Below are positions 22,951 to 36,810 of a stretch of DNA of 64,000 nt, in pieces. Source of the DNA: Isoetes taiwanensis (lineage: Eukaryota > Streptophyta > Lycopodiopsida > Isoetales > Isoetaceae). Position 1 is the first letter of the stretch. Each line of letters opens with the position of its first letter. The notes beneath the pieces are model-generated. The model was not told the DNA's origin. It saw nothing but the letters and a program-made list of their open reading frames with translations, and ran no database searches. A program made the translations under genes and the position numbers. Location: assembly GCA_021234155.1 (NCBI GenBank), contig JAJEKV010000525.1:1-64000 (forward strand), written 5' to 3'.

Positions 22951-25900
22951 AATTGTAAACAATAGGATCAGAAACCAAAAAAGAAAGAATTAATCCTTAC
23001 CAACACGGGATCCCAAACTTGACATCCCACCAAGAATTCTGCACCGACATTGCCATCGCAATTTTGTAGGAAAAAAAAGGTAGAGTGTAGGAAGTGAGCG
23101 AAGTGTATTCTTGGCTACCGTATTTTGGTAGATCGTGAGAAAAGACAACTTTATGTCTAGAATTAGAGATAATTGATGCTACAATTCTGTATCTAGCTGC
23201 AGTATCTAGGCTACTATTTCCAATCATTTTTTTTAATATTCTTTTTTTTTGCCATTTTTTCTCCTTTTCATAAAATAGAAAGTTATTGTATCCCTTTATT
23301 TATTGCACACTCCATTGCACACTTAGGATCGTTGGATCCCACGGTAGTACCAAGAATATTAAACAAACCTCGCACTCATGTAGAAAGAATTGATCCTCTA
23401 TCTATACAGGTATTAATACATAGAAACAAATTACAAAGGCCAAAGCATGGCAACGAATCAGGCTTGTCAAACATGCCTTCATATACAAACCCACAAAACA
23501 TGCTTCATATACAAGCTTTAAGTTTCGTAAAAGTAGCCTCACAAACAAGCTGTTTACATAAGTTAGAATATGTATGCCTTCTGACTTCCTCATAGGAAAA
23601 TGGTGCAAACAGCAGGATTGTGATCAAAACAAGGGTCGGATTTGGGCTCTGATGGACTATGCCAGATTTAGAGCCCTACAGTCGGATTTGAACACCCAAA
23701 TCTAGGGCAGTGATTTTACTTGCTTCAATCCAGCGAAAAGGGCTTCTCCAATGTGGAAAATCCAGAGGACAACTTTCCAAAAAGAAATATAAATGTGCAA
23801 TTGATCCGGTTGATTGTCTCCAGAAAGCAACCGGTCGATTTTAGAAGGCCCATTTATTCGTGCCTCAACTAGAAGGCCCACCCGCACTCCTAAATGGAAA
23901 CGCTTACATTAAACAAGCACAAACAAATAGAAATAAAAACCCCTTGATCAAGTGGGGAAGCAAACTTCAGACACCACATCATCCATGTATAAAGAATGGG
24001 TCAATAAAAGTGGGTTGAATCTTACAGCTGTTGGATCGCGAGGACCATTCTGATTCTAGTAAAAATATGTGTGCTTTCACAAAGAGAGAACTTTGAGGAT
24101 TCTTTAAAAATAGTGTAGGTCTATAAGCTTTAATCGCCCTTTTCACAAATCATTCATGATCAAACCAGAAAAGCCTATGTGCCAAGACAAAACATTACAT
24201 TTCATATGATGGCAATTTCATGTTATTGAAGAAAGAGATTCGGGATGCTAGTTACATGCATTTCATTTTTCGAATTATGATTATTCTCGTGTAAAAGAGA
24301 ATTTTTCTGACTCATTTCATAAATGCGTTGTGCTTAAAAATTATCCAAGAGTAGAAGGGTCCCTACAAATGAACTTATTGTCTTCCAGATGAGGTACCAT
24401 TTCTCATTCCCGGAAAGGTTGACAATCGCTTTAAAGGATAGCTGCAATTTACCCGATACATGGCATATCAAACTTGTCAAAAGTATTGCACTCACACCAC
24501 GCGCCGTACAAGAAGCACCAAGAGTGAAGAAAATACAAAGAAATTATAATCAAGCTATATGGAATCTTTTAGGTGCTTAATGCATGAATTATAGTGATTG
24601 TTAACTACTAGTATTTGTAACCCAAATTCAAAGATTTGGGGCATATAAAGGTGACAAGTGAAACATAGTCCCGATGTGATCAGCGCATCTTCAAAATTTG
24701 TCTTGGTATATACCGCACTATATACAGTTTACCCTGCTTGCGTAACATTGTCAAAGAGATCAACAAAGACACTACATGGCATCTCCTTTTCTTTTCATTA
24801 TTATGCTTCACACTTTTGATCGATATTGGAAATTGCTGATGAAGGATGTTATGCCGTGATCTAAATCCGTGAATGTAACATTTTAGATGCCGCAAAGCTT
24901 GTCCTAACCAAGCCCATGATCTTCATGATAACAAGCAAGGAGTTGCAAGGGAAACCGAAGAGGAGAAAGGGAGCAAGCCGAGAAGGGATGGGAATACCGG
25001 CCATCATTAATTATTTTGGGGAAGTTCAATCTAATCAATGCCACCATTAATGATCACCAATATGTGTAAACTTGGGGTCGCCCGCCCGGGTGGTTTGACG
25101 TAATGCCTTCACGTTGTTTGTTGGAATGCAATGGCTAAAGCACTCACCGATATGATCCCCAAGTTAAATAATGCAGCGACTATGTGATGCCCCATGCAGC
25201 CATATCATTATTCCATATTATAAATGGTCACTTTGTAGCTATCATCTAGCTAGTCTTTTCATGAATATGCAAATATATGATGATTTAGAATGGGAAAGAA
25301 TAGCATTTGTAGATCATTATCCATAGCAATCCATGAAGAAAATATGTTAAGGGAAGAAAGGTCACCAATGCAAGATGATTTTGAAGCCTGGTGTTTCAAA
25401 TAAGCACTACAGATCCAAGGCTTTTGGCATTGGTTTTAAATGGATCCTTTCACCATTTTTTCTTGTACTTTTAGCTTTGATGTAAAATTGCCTTTGCAGG
25501 TCATATTCGAAGTTTGAACCGCATTGAATAGGATATGGAGAGGATTCGTAATATTGCAAATTTCGCTTAGAGGTATCGGTTATGATGCTATTATAAGTCT
25601 TGAGCACTAGAAAATTTGTAGATGTTAGACCTGATGCCTTGAAATTCATGGACTTATAATGAAAAACCTTCGATTTTAACACATCAATTTATAATCTTGC
25701 TTATGCATTTCAATATATCTAAGGTCTTGTTTATGCAATCCAATCATTTATCTCATAATAAAAATAAGCCTTCCCAGATAGCACAAAAAGGCAAGCTGCA
25801 CACTTGCCCATTTTCGCCTTCATTCCCCTTTTAAGAAGTGCATGCTATCAAGGCTTAGAGGTAGGCACATGTAACAAAATTTCTAATGGAAAGTGTAAGC

Positions 25901-27239
25901 TCCTCAATTAGTGCAAGAATGCACCATCACCGGCTTCCTAATATTTTGAGGTAATATATTCACATCCAGTACTATATCGCTACTAGTTTCTTTTTTATAT
26001 TACGATACTTTGATGCTTGCATGCAAGTATAGATGGCCCCAATGTGTGGAGAAGCATTTGTTGATTTTGAATTGGATGTTTTTAATTTGGTATTTGCCTC
26101 TCCTTTAAGGAATGGCCGAACTAAATTGCTTAAGAGTTTTAGAATTTAAGGCTCTTATAATCTTAGTGTGCAATGCTAGTAAGTCCTATGACACCAATTC
26201 ATGATTTCTTTGCAAAACCTCTAGTAATTTGGGATGGTAAACCACAAACTTGAATATTTCCCACCTCCTAAAGGGATTGATCTTATATTGTGGACAAGCA
26301 AAGGAAAAAGGAATAAAATTGTATAGTAGCATATTGAGCCTAGTATTTTGTCTCATTTGTGCTCTAGACTGCTCTAGGAGTCTAATATCTTCTCCTCAAG
26401 CCCGCCCAGGGGATAAGTTGTAAGACTCAACGTTGCGAGAACTTTGAAGTCCTAAAAAAATTTCCTTTTATTATATTATCTATAAGGAATTATCTCAACA
26501 GAAATAGATTTGGGACATCTTTCTTATTTAGGGAATGCCGAAAGGGCATCAAATCTGGCCTCCAATTTAGAAATTCAAAAGGTTGGATAAAATGCCATGA
26601 GAGAATGGGGGGTTGAATAAGGAAGACTAATCTTAGATTCCACACCAACAAAAAAAGGGAGGATTTGGTTTCCAACCATTTTACTCCACAAAAGGTTGGT
26701 TGAATGTCAGGGAGAATCGATGCAACATGCAAGATTTCCACAACTTTGTCGCTTTTTTTTAAGGTAATGGACTTTGTCACATAAACCCAAGTAACTTTCC
26801 TATTTAATAAGAAAAGGAAAAAGTTTTCTAGTAAAGATGTGTTGCAAAACTTGTTTCAAACCCTTCAAAACTTTCCTAGGAATTCTAAATGCACCCTTTT
26901 AAAGATGATATGTAGACTTGTTTCACAATTTGAAGGAAATGCATTCCTTAAGAAGATGTGTTGTAAAACTTGCACAACTTCATAAACATTCACAATTAAT
27001 TGGGCAATAAAATCATAATAAAAAATAAATCTTTGTGAGCTAGAAAAATGCAAACAATTTTTTTTCTTTTTCTTTTCTTTTTATGTCCGGGAGGTCAAAG
27101 ATTAGAAGAACCCTAAACTTAGGTCCGCCAAGAATCGGGCCTTTAGTCTATGGACCAAAATATTTTGGATGATCCTATCTATGCCAAGATATCTACTTAC
27201 ATTTTAAAATCCAAAACCAAAAATTTGATCATGCAAAAA
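22951..27239. other. Unassigned 4.3-kb region
   Basis: No gene, RNA gene or repeat terminus is recognised. The open frames are all under 100 codons and carry no motif I know. Compositionally it resembles the rest of the AT-rich repeat background. Isolated GC-rich words such as CGCCCGCCCGGGTGG (about 25080) may be corrupted sequence. Confidence 0.35.
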
Positions 27240-27990
27240 TGATAAAAGTGTATAGGCTATGATTAGCCATTTGCATTAACTACAAAAGGTTTTTAATCCC
27301 GCATTTGACGCTCTCGGAATACAAGACATCAACTGCATACACTAATGCTCAACAAGTCGATAATCTCGCCAAAGGCCTTCCAAAGTCCGAGACGAATCTA
27401 TTTTTGGCAAATTCAGATCTAATATCTGAACCAAAGGTTTGGGTTTGCATTACAGAGCTTAAATCGACTTGATGATTAACACGCCTTAATCCGCCAAAAA
27501 AAGGCCGGAACGGGTCTCCGCCCTTTTAGGGTTCCTAGATTTTTGTCGAACAATATCCCACTCAAGACAAAAAAGTTGTAAAGTGGTATATATAGATTGA
27601 TTGTCGTGATCCTTTTTATTAAAATTATCGCGGCTACCTTCAATGGATTCGGACATGTTGCTATTTAGGCCCCACATGCCGTGAGGTACCACGCGGGCGC
27701 CTTTTGGAGATTGGATTAGTTAAATACTAGGCTTGATGGGGATTAGATAGGAATTTTTCTTTTTCAAATTTGGCACCATTCCCAAACAATGAAGGTCAAT
27801 AATATGGTTTTTTCAAACATTCTTTTGGATTAGATAGATTTTTTTTCTTCAAATTTGGCATGATCTCAAGAAATGAAGGTCAATATGGTTCTTTTTCAAA
27901 AATTTTTCCAAAGGAATCTTTTTTTTGAGTTCTCTCTAAAGATGGGGAGAATCTTTGCAAAAAGAGCATTCTCGCCATCTTCGTGTGTCC
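27240..27990 (+). repeat. Dispersed repeat, part R, plus copy
   Basis: Aligned with 725-1400 and 11340-11960: TAGGCTATGATTAGCC start, CACTAATGCTCAACAAGTCG, AACAATATCCCAC, GGTATATATAGA and GAGGTACCACG. The segment TTTGGCACCATTCCC-type with GAAGGTCAATATGG occurs twice (27765-27815 and 27850-27900), a local duplication. Confidence 0.65.
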
Positions 27991-27999
27991 AATAATTTG

Positions 28000-30900
28000 C
28001 ATGAGCTTGTTCAATTGTAAAGGCATGATTTAACACCTGGCCGTTATTCCTAAAGTCGCCGCAGATTCAAAAGAGCGTACCGATCCTTCCGTAGGCTGTT
28101 CCTAAAAGAGTAGCCGATCCTTCCGCTTGGCCGGATTCTTAAATTTTGAGCTTGATCAAAGCCAAGCTTACACTGTGATAATGGCATCAAGACTCCGGGA
28201 TTCGTAGAGGAGTTTAATAATGGACCGAGAGAATCTATGATCATATAGCAAAAATGTTTGTTGGGGATAAATTTCAGGAAGATGTGAGGATAATCAAGGA
28301 GGTTTTAGAAGTCGGGCAGTGAGGAATGGCATGGCATTCCTCAACCTTGGAGTGGACCATTGATGAAGCTCCCAACAATGCCAATAGGCATTGCAAGTAC
28401 AATGGTGGGAATAGCCAATGAGATTCTCCAACCAAGAGACAATCGTTTTCGCTCAAGGCCAAGCTACTACATCTCCCACATCCGTAATTATATCTTCAGG
28501 TGGTTCTTCCTGCAAGGTCCCCGAGGATTTGTTGCAAAAGACCCAAAATGGTGTATGGGAAGTCAATGAAAAGAAGTTCCACACACCTTGATTTGAAGAG
28601 GGCGGGTATGATCAAGAAAAGTGCGGACATGCTTGCTCAAAATAGTACAATCCGGAGAATAATGCAAGCACTTCCCAATATATGATGAAGTTGGATTTCG
28701 TGAGGGGAGAAGACCGAGGATAGGAACTTAAGAGACGAGGTGGCGCGAGAGATACTAGCAAGTGGATCTATGAGGCCTATTAGGTTCAAGGATGGAACGA
28801 CCGACATGCCTAGCGGATGTCGCTAAAAAAAAAAAGTAAGAGCTTGTAATGTTTATTTCTCTTGGTTTTATATAGCTTTTCTTTTTTTTGAATGGCTTGC
28901 TTTCTTGAATGGCGTGATCTCAAAATACTTGCATGATAAGAGAGCTCGGTTTAAAGATGAAGCAAAACGCCTAAGACACCAAGGACCTATGACTTTGGTG
29001 ACACTATCGCGGTATTTATATATGGAAGCCACCCCGAAGTTTTAGAGTTAAGAGAGATGAAATTTTGTGATCGTGATCTTCATGCGTGTATCACAAAAGA
29101 GAGAAATATTTTGATCGACTAACGCCTATTGTGGATCCAAGGGTTGTACTTGGCATTGTGGAGGCCGTGGAGGATAGTGAAGTGCGGAACTTGAAGTGTC
29201 CATCAAGCTTTTAGTACCGAAGAAGATCTAAACAAAGAAATGTTTGTGCCCGCCAAGATTTATCAGTTTTTGATCTAAAACTTGAGGTAAGTTCGTGAGG
29301 TTATCTTGCATTTGCCCTTTTTTGTTGTTGACTTCTAGCTTTTGTATTATAATTCGCCATATAGGAGAGGATCTTTTGGGTCCTAATGTATGACAGATTT
29401 GCATGGAGATGTCCGCAAAACGCAGAGGGAAGAAAAAAGGTTAGGGTTAGGTTACGAAGGGAGGCTTACCATGCTATCGCCAATCGGTAGTTCTAGGAGC
29501 AAGGACAAAAAGAAAATTGCTACAGTGAAGGAGAAGCAGTACGTGTTGAGGACCAGAATACAACGGGTAAGAACGTGGTTGTTAAGAGTGAATGAGAGTA
29601 AACGATCTCATTAGAATTTCATTTGTGAACGATCTTCTTGTCCTCGTGAATGACAGAGAGTAACATCGAATTTGCTGATCCTGTTGTCCTTTGTAGGCTT
29701 CAACAATGGGTGTTCCAAAGAATGGGCATTCTTTTGACTCTCAAGATCCAAAGAAAGGATGCCTACTTATGAATGTTGTTGAGAAGAGCCATGATTATGC
29801 AGGGGATGACATGGATCGATGATGAATTCTTGGGAGCGCTTGAAAAGGACGAATGTGATAAGGACATTCCCCCATCGAAAAACGAGAGCAACGAGAGCAA
29901 AACTTAAGAAGATGTAAGTGTTAGTGGCTTCATGATATGTATTTGGTAGCAACGCCATTTGTTGATACCTTAGTCTAATAGGACGGTGAAGATAAAATGC
30001 ATGAAGGAGACATACTAGTCTTGTCCAATGAAGATGGCGGCGAGGTTGCCTATGGGAAGGTGCGCAAATGGGATGACTATGAGTTATTAATTCTAATACG
30101 TATGACTCGACAAAGCAGAAGGATCTCCTCATTGCAATGGTCTCTTATCCTCCCAAGGCTCTTAGTTGGTCTTACGATAAGGTATACTTTTCTCTAAACC
30201 ATATTCCATCTTAATTTTGTTGCCAACTCCATTAAATGTCCTGCTTATGCCATGAAAATTTCTCATAGATCTAAAATACCAATGACCTTCATCCACAAGG
30301 CCCGCATGAATGCATAAAATCAAAACACTTGTAAATACTGACCTCAAGCCCTTTGCTTGAATATAATCTAATTAAAGGAATTTCACAAAAATTTTAAATG
30401 GAATCGATGAGGATGAGGACAAATTGATGTTCTCGCTTACCATCTTCCAGATGAGTGGAAGAATAAACCGCAGAGGAGTCCCAGATATAAGAGTTCTTGC
30501 CGCATTTGTTACTAATGATTATCATAGGCGCAGTCTCCAAGGAACGATCGTGACTTTCTCTCGCCAAGACAATGTAAGTACCCTTGCAAGTTCAATCTTA
30601 CATCCAAGAACATAGGCGACTTCTTGAGAGAGTTCATCGAAAGCAATGCTTGGAGTTCAAGCCGCTATTTGTGAAGACGAATGCATGGGAGGGTGATAAA
30701 TTTGAGGAAAAAGATCTTCTTACCATGTAGTTCTCGTTTCTTACTCTTTGGGTCTCTACATTTTAAATCTAGTTTGGGCGTAAATATCTTTTGTCACTTC
30801 ATGTTTTTCTATTGATCTTTCTATAACTTAAAGTTATAATGGCCATGTATAATTTTCAGATACAATATAGCTATACCTCTATTTCCATATATGAATGTTT

Positions 30901-33900
30901 TGCACCTCTCAGAAGTTAATTAAACTGTTCCCGCCATGAAGTGAATGGAAGTAGTTTCTTGAACCATTAGTTCTTGGCTATTGGAAGTGAATGCATGCAT
31001 GAATAAGTGAAAAGCACATATTCATGCAAGTGCTTTTAAGAGTGATGTCATTGAACCGCATTAATTCACATGTACACCTTATAGAGGTTCGTCTTGCATC
31101 AATCCCTATCATCGGTAACGCCCTTATCGGCCAAAGAACGGCATTGGGATGACGATCATTGGGGAATATAAACAAGCAAGCTACAGTGTTTGTAGACATG
31201 GATATGATAAAGAATAGCCACCTTCAAGAAATAGGCTGTTACCCCTGAAACATTGAAATGGAGGGTGCAAGCAGTCATATTCAAGATTCCAAACCGTGGA
31301 AAGGTAAAGGTCCGCTACGCAGACGATCCGGGTATATTGGAAGACACAAATGAAACCAAAATTTCGCACAAGGTATGCATGCTTTTTCTACCCTCTACTT
31401 CCCTTCCAGCCATTAAGCTTGTTGGACAGTGGTAGTACTAAGTTCTTTTTGGTGACATGTTCCACTGGACCTTATCGAACACCGTTATGATATTATAGAA
31501 TTGAATGGTTGACATGACTCTTAATCCACCGTAAATATAAAGATGTCGAGGAAATACTTAAGTTTCTACATTTTATTGTCACTCGGCCGGGCCTTTCTTT
31601 TTCCTTCATACTTCGCTTAAGTAATGTAAAACTAACCCTAAGCCGCTTAAGCACTTTTCCTTTATTGGTGCTTTTAGGAATAACGAAGGCTTGTGTCACC
31701 TAGGAGTCCCAATGAGGCTTGATTTTGGCCAAAGAGACACCAAGTTTTCAAAGTTTAGTCCGCATAAGTTTGATACCTTGAGATTTAGTTGATGAAGTAT
31801 TGAGATTAGATTGTTTGTGGCATGGTTGCAGATGACTTATCAACTTGAATATGATGGTGCCTCAAAAGGAAATCCCGAAAGTCCGGTGCAGTGCAGCCTT
31901 TTATTAAGGCCACCCGATGGCCATATATTGTATGTTCTTAAAGTCAGTCTTTAGTCCGGGCAAAGATTTTGAAGTATATCTAGTCTTGTTTTCAAGAACA
32001 TTGCCAGATAAATTGTAGGTTGCAAGTGAATTATAAAGCATAGTCAATTCATCGTGATTTATCTCAAGTAGTGCATTTGCAAAGCGCGGAAGGTCATGCC
32101 GCCACTTAAAACAACACCGATGTGCACCTAGCCACATTGATAAGTTATTTTTATTCGCTTTTATTTATATGTATATTTTTCTTGCTCAAAATAATGATGA
32201 CGCTTGTGTGGTATGTCAAAATAGGTTCGTGGATGCCGGAAAGTCGAAAATATCACATTATTATTTAAGAAGCAAAATAAGCCGACATGGTTTTGACAAT
32301 TTTCGATTCACTGTGTTAGAAGGGTAAGGCTTTGTACCTTGTTCTCAGAGCGGCCAGCCATTGATGAGAGCGTAAGTATCATTTGTTTTGAACTCTATAA
32401 ATGACATGTCACTTCAGAGGATTCAAATATTGTTAGATGCATTGGCAAATATTGCCGCCAGTTCTTCAAAGTTGTCATCGAAGATCTACAATACTCTTTT
32501 TAACTTAATTTTATAACTTTTGCCGTAATGCTATATTAGAAGGTAATAATTAAATTTTTGAAATGGCGTTAAAGAATAAGTTAGAGTTAACAAAGGCAGA
32601 TGTGTTTGTACCGAGACACTTGGCTAATAGCAAACTTGTCATAATGCGTAAAATGATGCTGAAAGCCCAAGGTGTGGAAATGACCAGGATGTGGATGCCT
32701 AGAAACAGCTTCATCAAAGGCAAATGCTTGCAACTTAAGACACTCGCTAATAGCAAACTTGTCGTTAAGAAAGTATTTTTATAAATAAATGTATTGAGTT
32801 ATTTGTGGATAATAGAATCTGAATAAATTAGACCGCTTGGTGCAAAGAATTTTGAATTCATCACAATTTAATGAGACATTGTGATTTTATGAAGCAAAGA
32901 ATGGCTAACTTATCTAAGAAAAACGATGAATTCAAGTTCTTATTTTGTTGATTTGTATTGAAAGTGTGTGTTGTTCAAACGATTGATGTTCAAAATGAGT
33001 TGTGTTTTTGGGTCAATATCATTCCATAATTCGCTTGACCGATATTGCTCTCATGTTCTCGCAATAAGGTTGCCAAAGAGGTCCGAAAATGATATTAGCC
33101 GGATGACAATTTTAGCACGATAGTGTCATCCCATTCAATGGACGATCCATTCATAACAACATGAAGGCTTTTAAAAAAAAACTTTACCTTTTCTTATTGA
33201 TGAATCCTTCATCGGGTTATTTGATGTCTAATTTTCTTTTATTAGGTACATGATTTCCTCAAATGTTGAGAAGTTGCTTCCATCTTCTTGACAAATGCCC
33301 TTTGGTATGCCGGAAGGATTAATTTCAAATTGGATTTTGTGGGTGAACCTAGTTACGGATGGACCGCACCGCCAGACTTTGGGCGTTGATATCATGAGAA
33401 AAGTCTCGTAAAGGTGATGACCATCTTATTAGTTTCTGGATATTCTTTTTGCTATATGGTATGTTGATATAACAGGAGCATTTGTTCAATGTTCTTTTCA
33501 TTTATTAATCGCTAAATAACTTGAATTGAAGAGTTGAAGCATAACCGAAAGCCACATTTTTTTAAGTTTGAACTGCTTCCGTGAAATGCTCTACATGGAC
33601 TAAAGTTGATAAAGTCACATATGCAAACATTTTTGTTGCATAATAAACATGTCGAGCTTTTAGGATTGGGTAAGCTCATTCACTCATATCTCTTGAAAGC
33701 TTACCTAGTTACTTAGTAACCTCACCGCATCGCATGTCCCTTGGGTAGGCTAAAGAAGAACCAAATATTCAAGGGAAAAGAATGAATGGTAGTAGGCAGG
33801 CTATGCTGGTGAACTCCACTTTTGTATAAAAATATGTAAGTTGTTTTATCTGAGGTGGCGTTCAGATTTAGTTTAATTTAACGGAAAAATATTTGATATA

Positions 33901-34035
33901 ATCCATTAGCTCAATTAATTGTTTTGAAATCTACAGGTCTCTCTTTTGCATGGTGATGCTCTAGAGTCCAATACATTGTGGACCGTTTTACAAATATGGC
34001 CAGCTGGATCAATCAATCTTCCGGATGTAAGTATC
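28000..34035 (+). pseudogene. Eroded multi-exon gene or genes, unidentified
   Basis: Several short plus-strand protein-like stretches are followed by consensus GTAAGT/GTAAGA donors: 29390-29574 (basic, DKKKIATVKEKQYV-like), 29697-29913, 29984-30180, 30424-30573 (donor at 30574), 31240-31370, 31826-31940, about 32340-32371 (donor at 32372) and 33937-34026 (acceptor CTACAG before it, donor at 34027). I cannot name the product. The exons do not join into one clean frame, and some frame changes fall near CAG/CCG sites. Only the RNase H-like piece (next entry) has a recognisable fold. It may be a decayed chromatin or nucleic-acid gene, a Helitron-captured mosaic, or a real gene hidden by sequence errors. 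Confidence 0.35.
31826..31960 (+). pseudogene. RNase H-like domain fragment
   Basis: The reading YQLEYDGASKGNP at 31831-31880 is the first strand and loop of plant RNase H-like (RVT_3 type) domains, which carry the first catalytic aspartate (DGASKGNPG). The expected continuation is reached only by shifting frame twice, at CCCGAAAG and GCAGTGCAG, where one G seems to be missing in each. RPPDGH then follows in the first frame. A possible later piece, LTKADVF...ANSKLV, sits at 32563-32784 in a frame with a duplicated LANSKLV word. RNase H cuts RNA in RNA-DNA hybrids. This could be part of a host gene or of a retroelement. Confidence 0.5.
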
Positions 34036-34299
34036 ATTTTCATTTAAAAGAGGTGAGTACTTTTTGTGTCTTGAAGGGAACATCTCAAAATTAAAAGATA
34101 GACATTCTTCGCTATAATGTCAATACTTTGATTGATACTACTTCATCTACATTATCAAAAGAATTTAATGAAACCACACTTTTGTTCTTAATTTGAAGTG
34201 CTATTTTCGTGTAGATCTTTGTTGTTTCCAAGATTTCAGATAGTCGTTTTAAAATAGCTTTAAAAGACTTTTCTAATATGTGAAAAAAAACAATAGGTA

Positions 34300-36810
34300 A
34301 GACCTACATGTCGCTTTTTTAGGTTTTATTAAGAACCACATGTTCAGGAGGAAAGCAAAGACTTGAAAACTGCAGCCTACTATTAGAAAAGACATATAGA
34401 AACAGATGTTATACTACATGTAGATAAACCTTGAGAAAGTGAAACAACAGCTTAAAACTTACACGCTATTTTTTAAGTTATTAAAAGCCACATGTCTCAT
34501 TTCCAGAGGAAACCAACACTTGAAAATCCAGACCTATTTTTAGAATCAACATGTAGAAATAGATGTTATTCTACATGTAGATCTTTGTAAAACCTACACG
34601 CCATCTTTGTAAGGTTTATGAAGAACCACGTCTGCTTTGAGGAAAACAACATTTGAATACTACAGCTGTTATTAGAAACAACATTAGAAAAAGATGTTAT
34701 CCTACATGTAGATTAATCTTGAGAAAGTGAAACAACAGTAAATAATACATGTCTAACAAAAAGCCACATGTCCGCTGGAGGAAATCAACACACCTACTTT
34801 TAGAAACAACATGTAGAAAGAGATGCTAATCCCATGTAGATAAATGTGCTCAAACAAAAACAACATGTAAAAACTACATGTCACCTTCTGAATTTAACAA
34901 AAAGCCACATGTCTGCTTTGAGGAAATCAACACACCTACTTTTAGAAACAACATGTAGAAAGAGATGCTAATCCTACGTAGATAAATGTGCTCAAAACAA
35001 AAAAACAACAAAAAACTACATGTCACCTTCCTCAATTTAACAAAAAGCCACATGTCCGCTTTGGAGGAAATCAACACACCTACTTTTAGAAACAACATGT
35101 AGAAAGAGATGCTAATCCCACGTAGATAAATGTGCTCAAACAAAACAACATGTAAAAACTACATGTCACCTTCCTCAATTTAACAAAAAGCCACATGTTG
35201 CTTTGAGGAAATCAACACACCTACTTTTAGAAACAACATGTAGAAAGAGATGCTAATCCTATTGTGTAGATAAATGTGCTCAAACAAAAACAACATGTAA
35301 AAAACTACATGTCACCTTCTGAATTTAACAAAAAGCCACATGTCTGCTTTGAGGAAATCAACACACCTACTTTTAGAAACAACATGTAGAAAGAGATGCT
35401 AATGGGCTGTGTAGATAAATGTGCTCAAACAAAAACAACATGTAAAAACTACATGTCACCTTCTGAATTTAACAAAAAGCCACATGTCTGCTTTGAGGAA
35501 ATCAACACACCTACTTTTAGAAACAACATGTAGAAAGAGATGCTAATCCTACAGGTAGATAAATGTGCTCAAACAAAAACAACATGTAAAAAACTACATG
35601 TCACCTTCTGAATTTAACAAAAGGCCACATGTCCCGTTGGAGGAAATCAACACACCTACTTTTAGAAACAACATGTAGAAAGAGATGCTAATCCTACAGT
35701 GTAGATAAATGTGCTCAAACAAAACAACATGTAAAAACTACATGTCACCTTCCTCGAATTTAACAAAAGGCCACATGTCCGCTTTGGAGGAAATCAACAC
35801 ACCTACTTTTAGAAACAACATGTAGAAAGAGATGCTAATCCTAAGGTGTAGATAAATGTGCTCAAACAAAACAACATGTAAAAACTACATGTCACCTTCC
35901 AATTTAACAAAAGGCCACATGTCCGCTGGAGGAAATCAACACACCTACTTTTAGAAACAACATGTAGAAAGAGATGCTAATCCCTGTAGATAAATGTGCT
36001 CAAACAAAAACAACATGTAAAAACTACATGTCACCTTCTGAATTTAACAAAAGGCCACATGTCTGCTTTGAGGAAATCAACACACCTACTTTTAGAAACA
36101 ACATGTAGAAAGAGATGCTAATCCTACAGGTAGATAAATGTGCTCAAACAAAAACAACATGTAAAACTACATGTCACCTTCCGGAATTTAACAAAACGCC
36201 ACATGTCTGCTTTGAGGAAATCAACACACCTACTTTTAGAAACAACATGTAGAAAGAGATGCTAATCCTACAGGTAGATAAATGTGCTCAAACAAAACAA
36301 CATGTAAAAAACTACATGTCACCTTCCTGAATTTAACAAAAGGCAACATGTCTGCTTTGAGGAAATCAACACACCTACTTTTAGAAACAACATGTGGAAA
36401 GAGATGCTAATCCTACAGGTAGATAAATGTGCTCAAACAAAAACAACATGTAAAAACTACATGTCACCTTCTGAATTTAACAAAAAGCCACACATAGTTT
36501 TTAGCAAATCCGGACAAAACTCTACACGTAGTCTTTTGATGTCTTTTTTTGTAAAAGAACAACACTTGAAAACAACACTTGAAAAAACAACATGTTGACT
36601 TTTGATGTTTTTGCAAGAACCACATGTAGAGAAAGTTGCAAAAATTCTATGTAGATTTTTGAAAAAAAAAAAGACATGTCTAAAATTTATGCTAAAAAAC
36701 CACACGCCATTTCTAGTAAATCCGACAAAAACAACCTTCAGTTTTGGTGTTGTTTTTTTTTGCAAAAAGACACTAAAAACAACATGTGGACCGGTTTTAG
36801 TGGTAGTGTA
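34300..36810. repeat. ~144-bp satellite array
   Basis: Twelve nearly identical units run from 34770 to 36490; the word AGAAAGAGATGCTAAT (one variant GGAAAG) recurs at 34815, 34958, 35101, 35242, 35387, 35532, 35675, 35824, 35967, 36107, 36251 and 36397. Spacing is 140-149 bp. Three more diverged units lie to the left (34300-34770) and one or two to the right (36490-36810), the usual picture of a homogenised core with decayed edges. Each unit holds several ACATGT palindromes. Variation between core units is confined to three CAG/CTG sites and A-runs (see findings). Open frames in it are by-products. Confidence 0.95.

Noticed and set aside
34300..36810. CRISPR array
   Set aside because: Units are contiguous ~144-bp satellite monomers without unique spacers, and the context is plant DNA.
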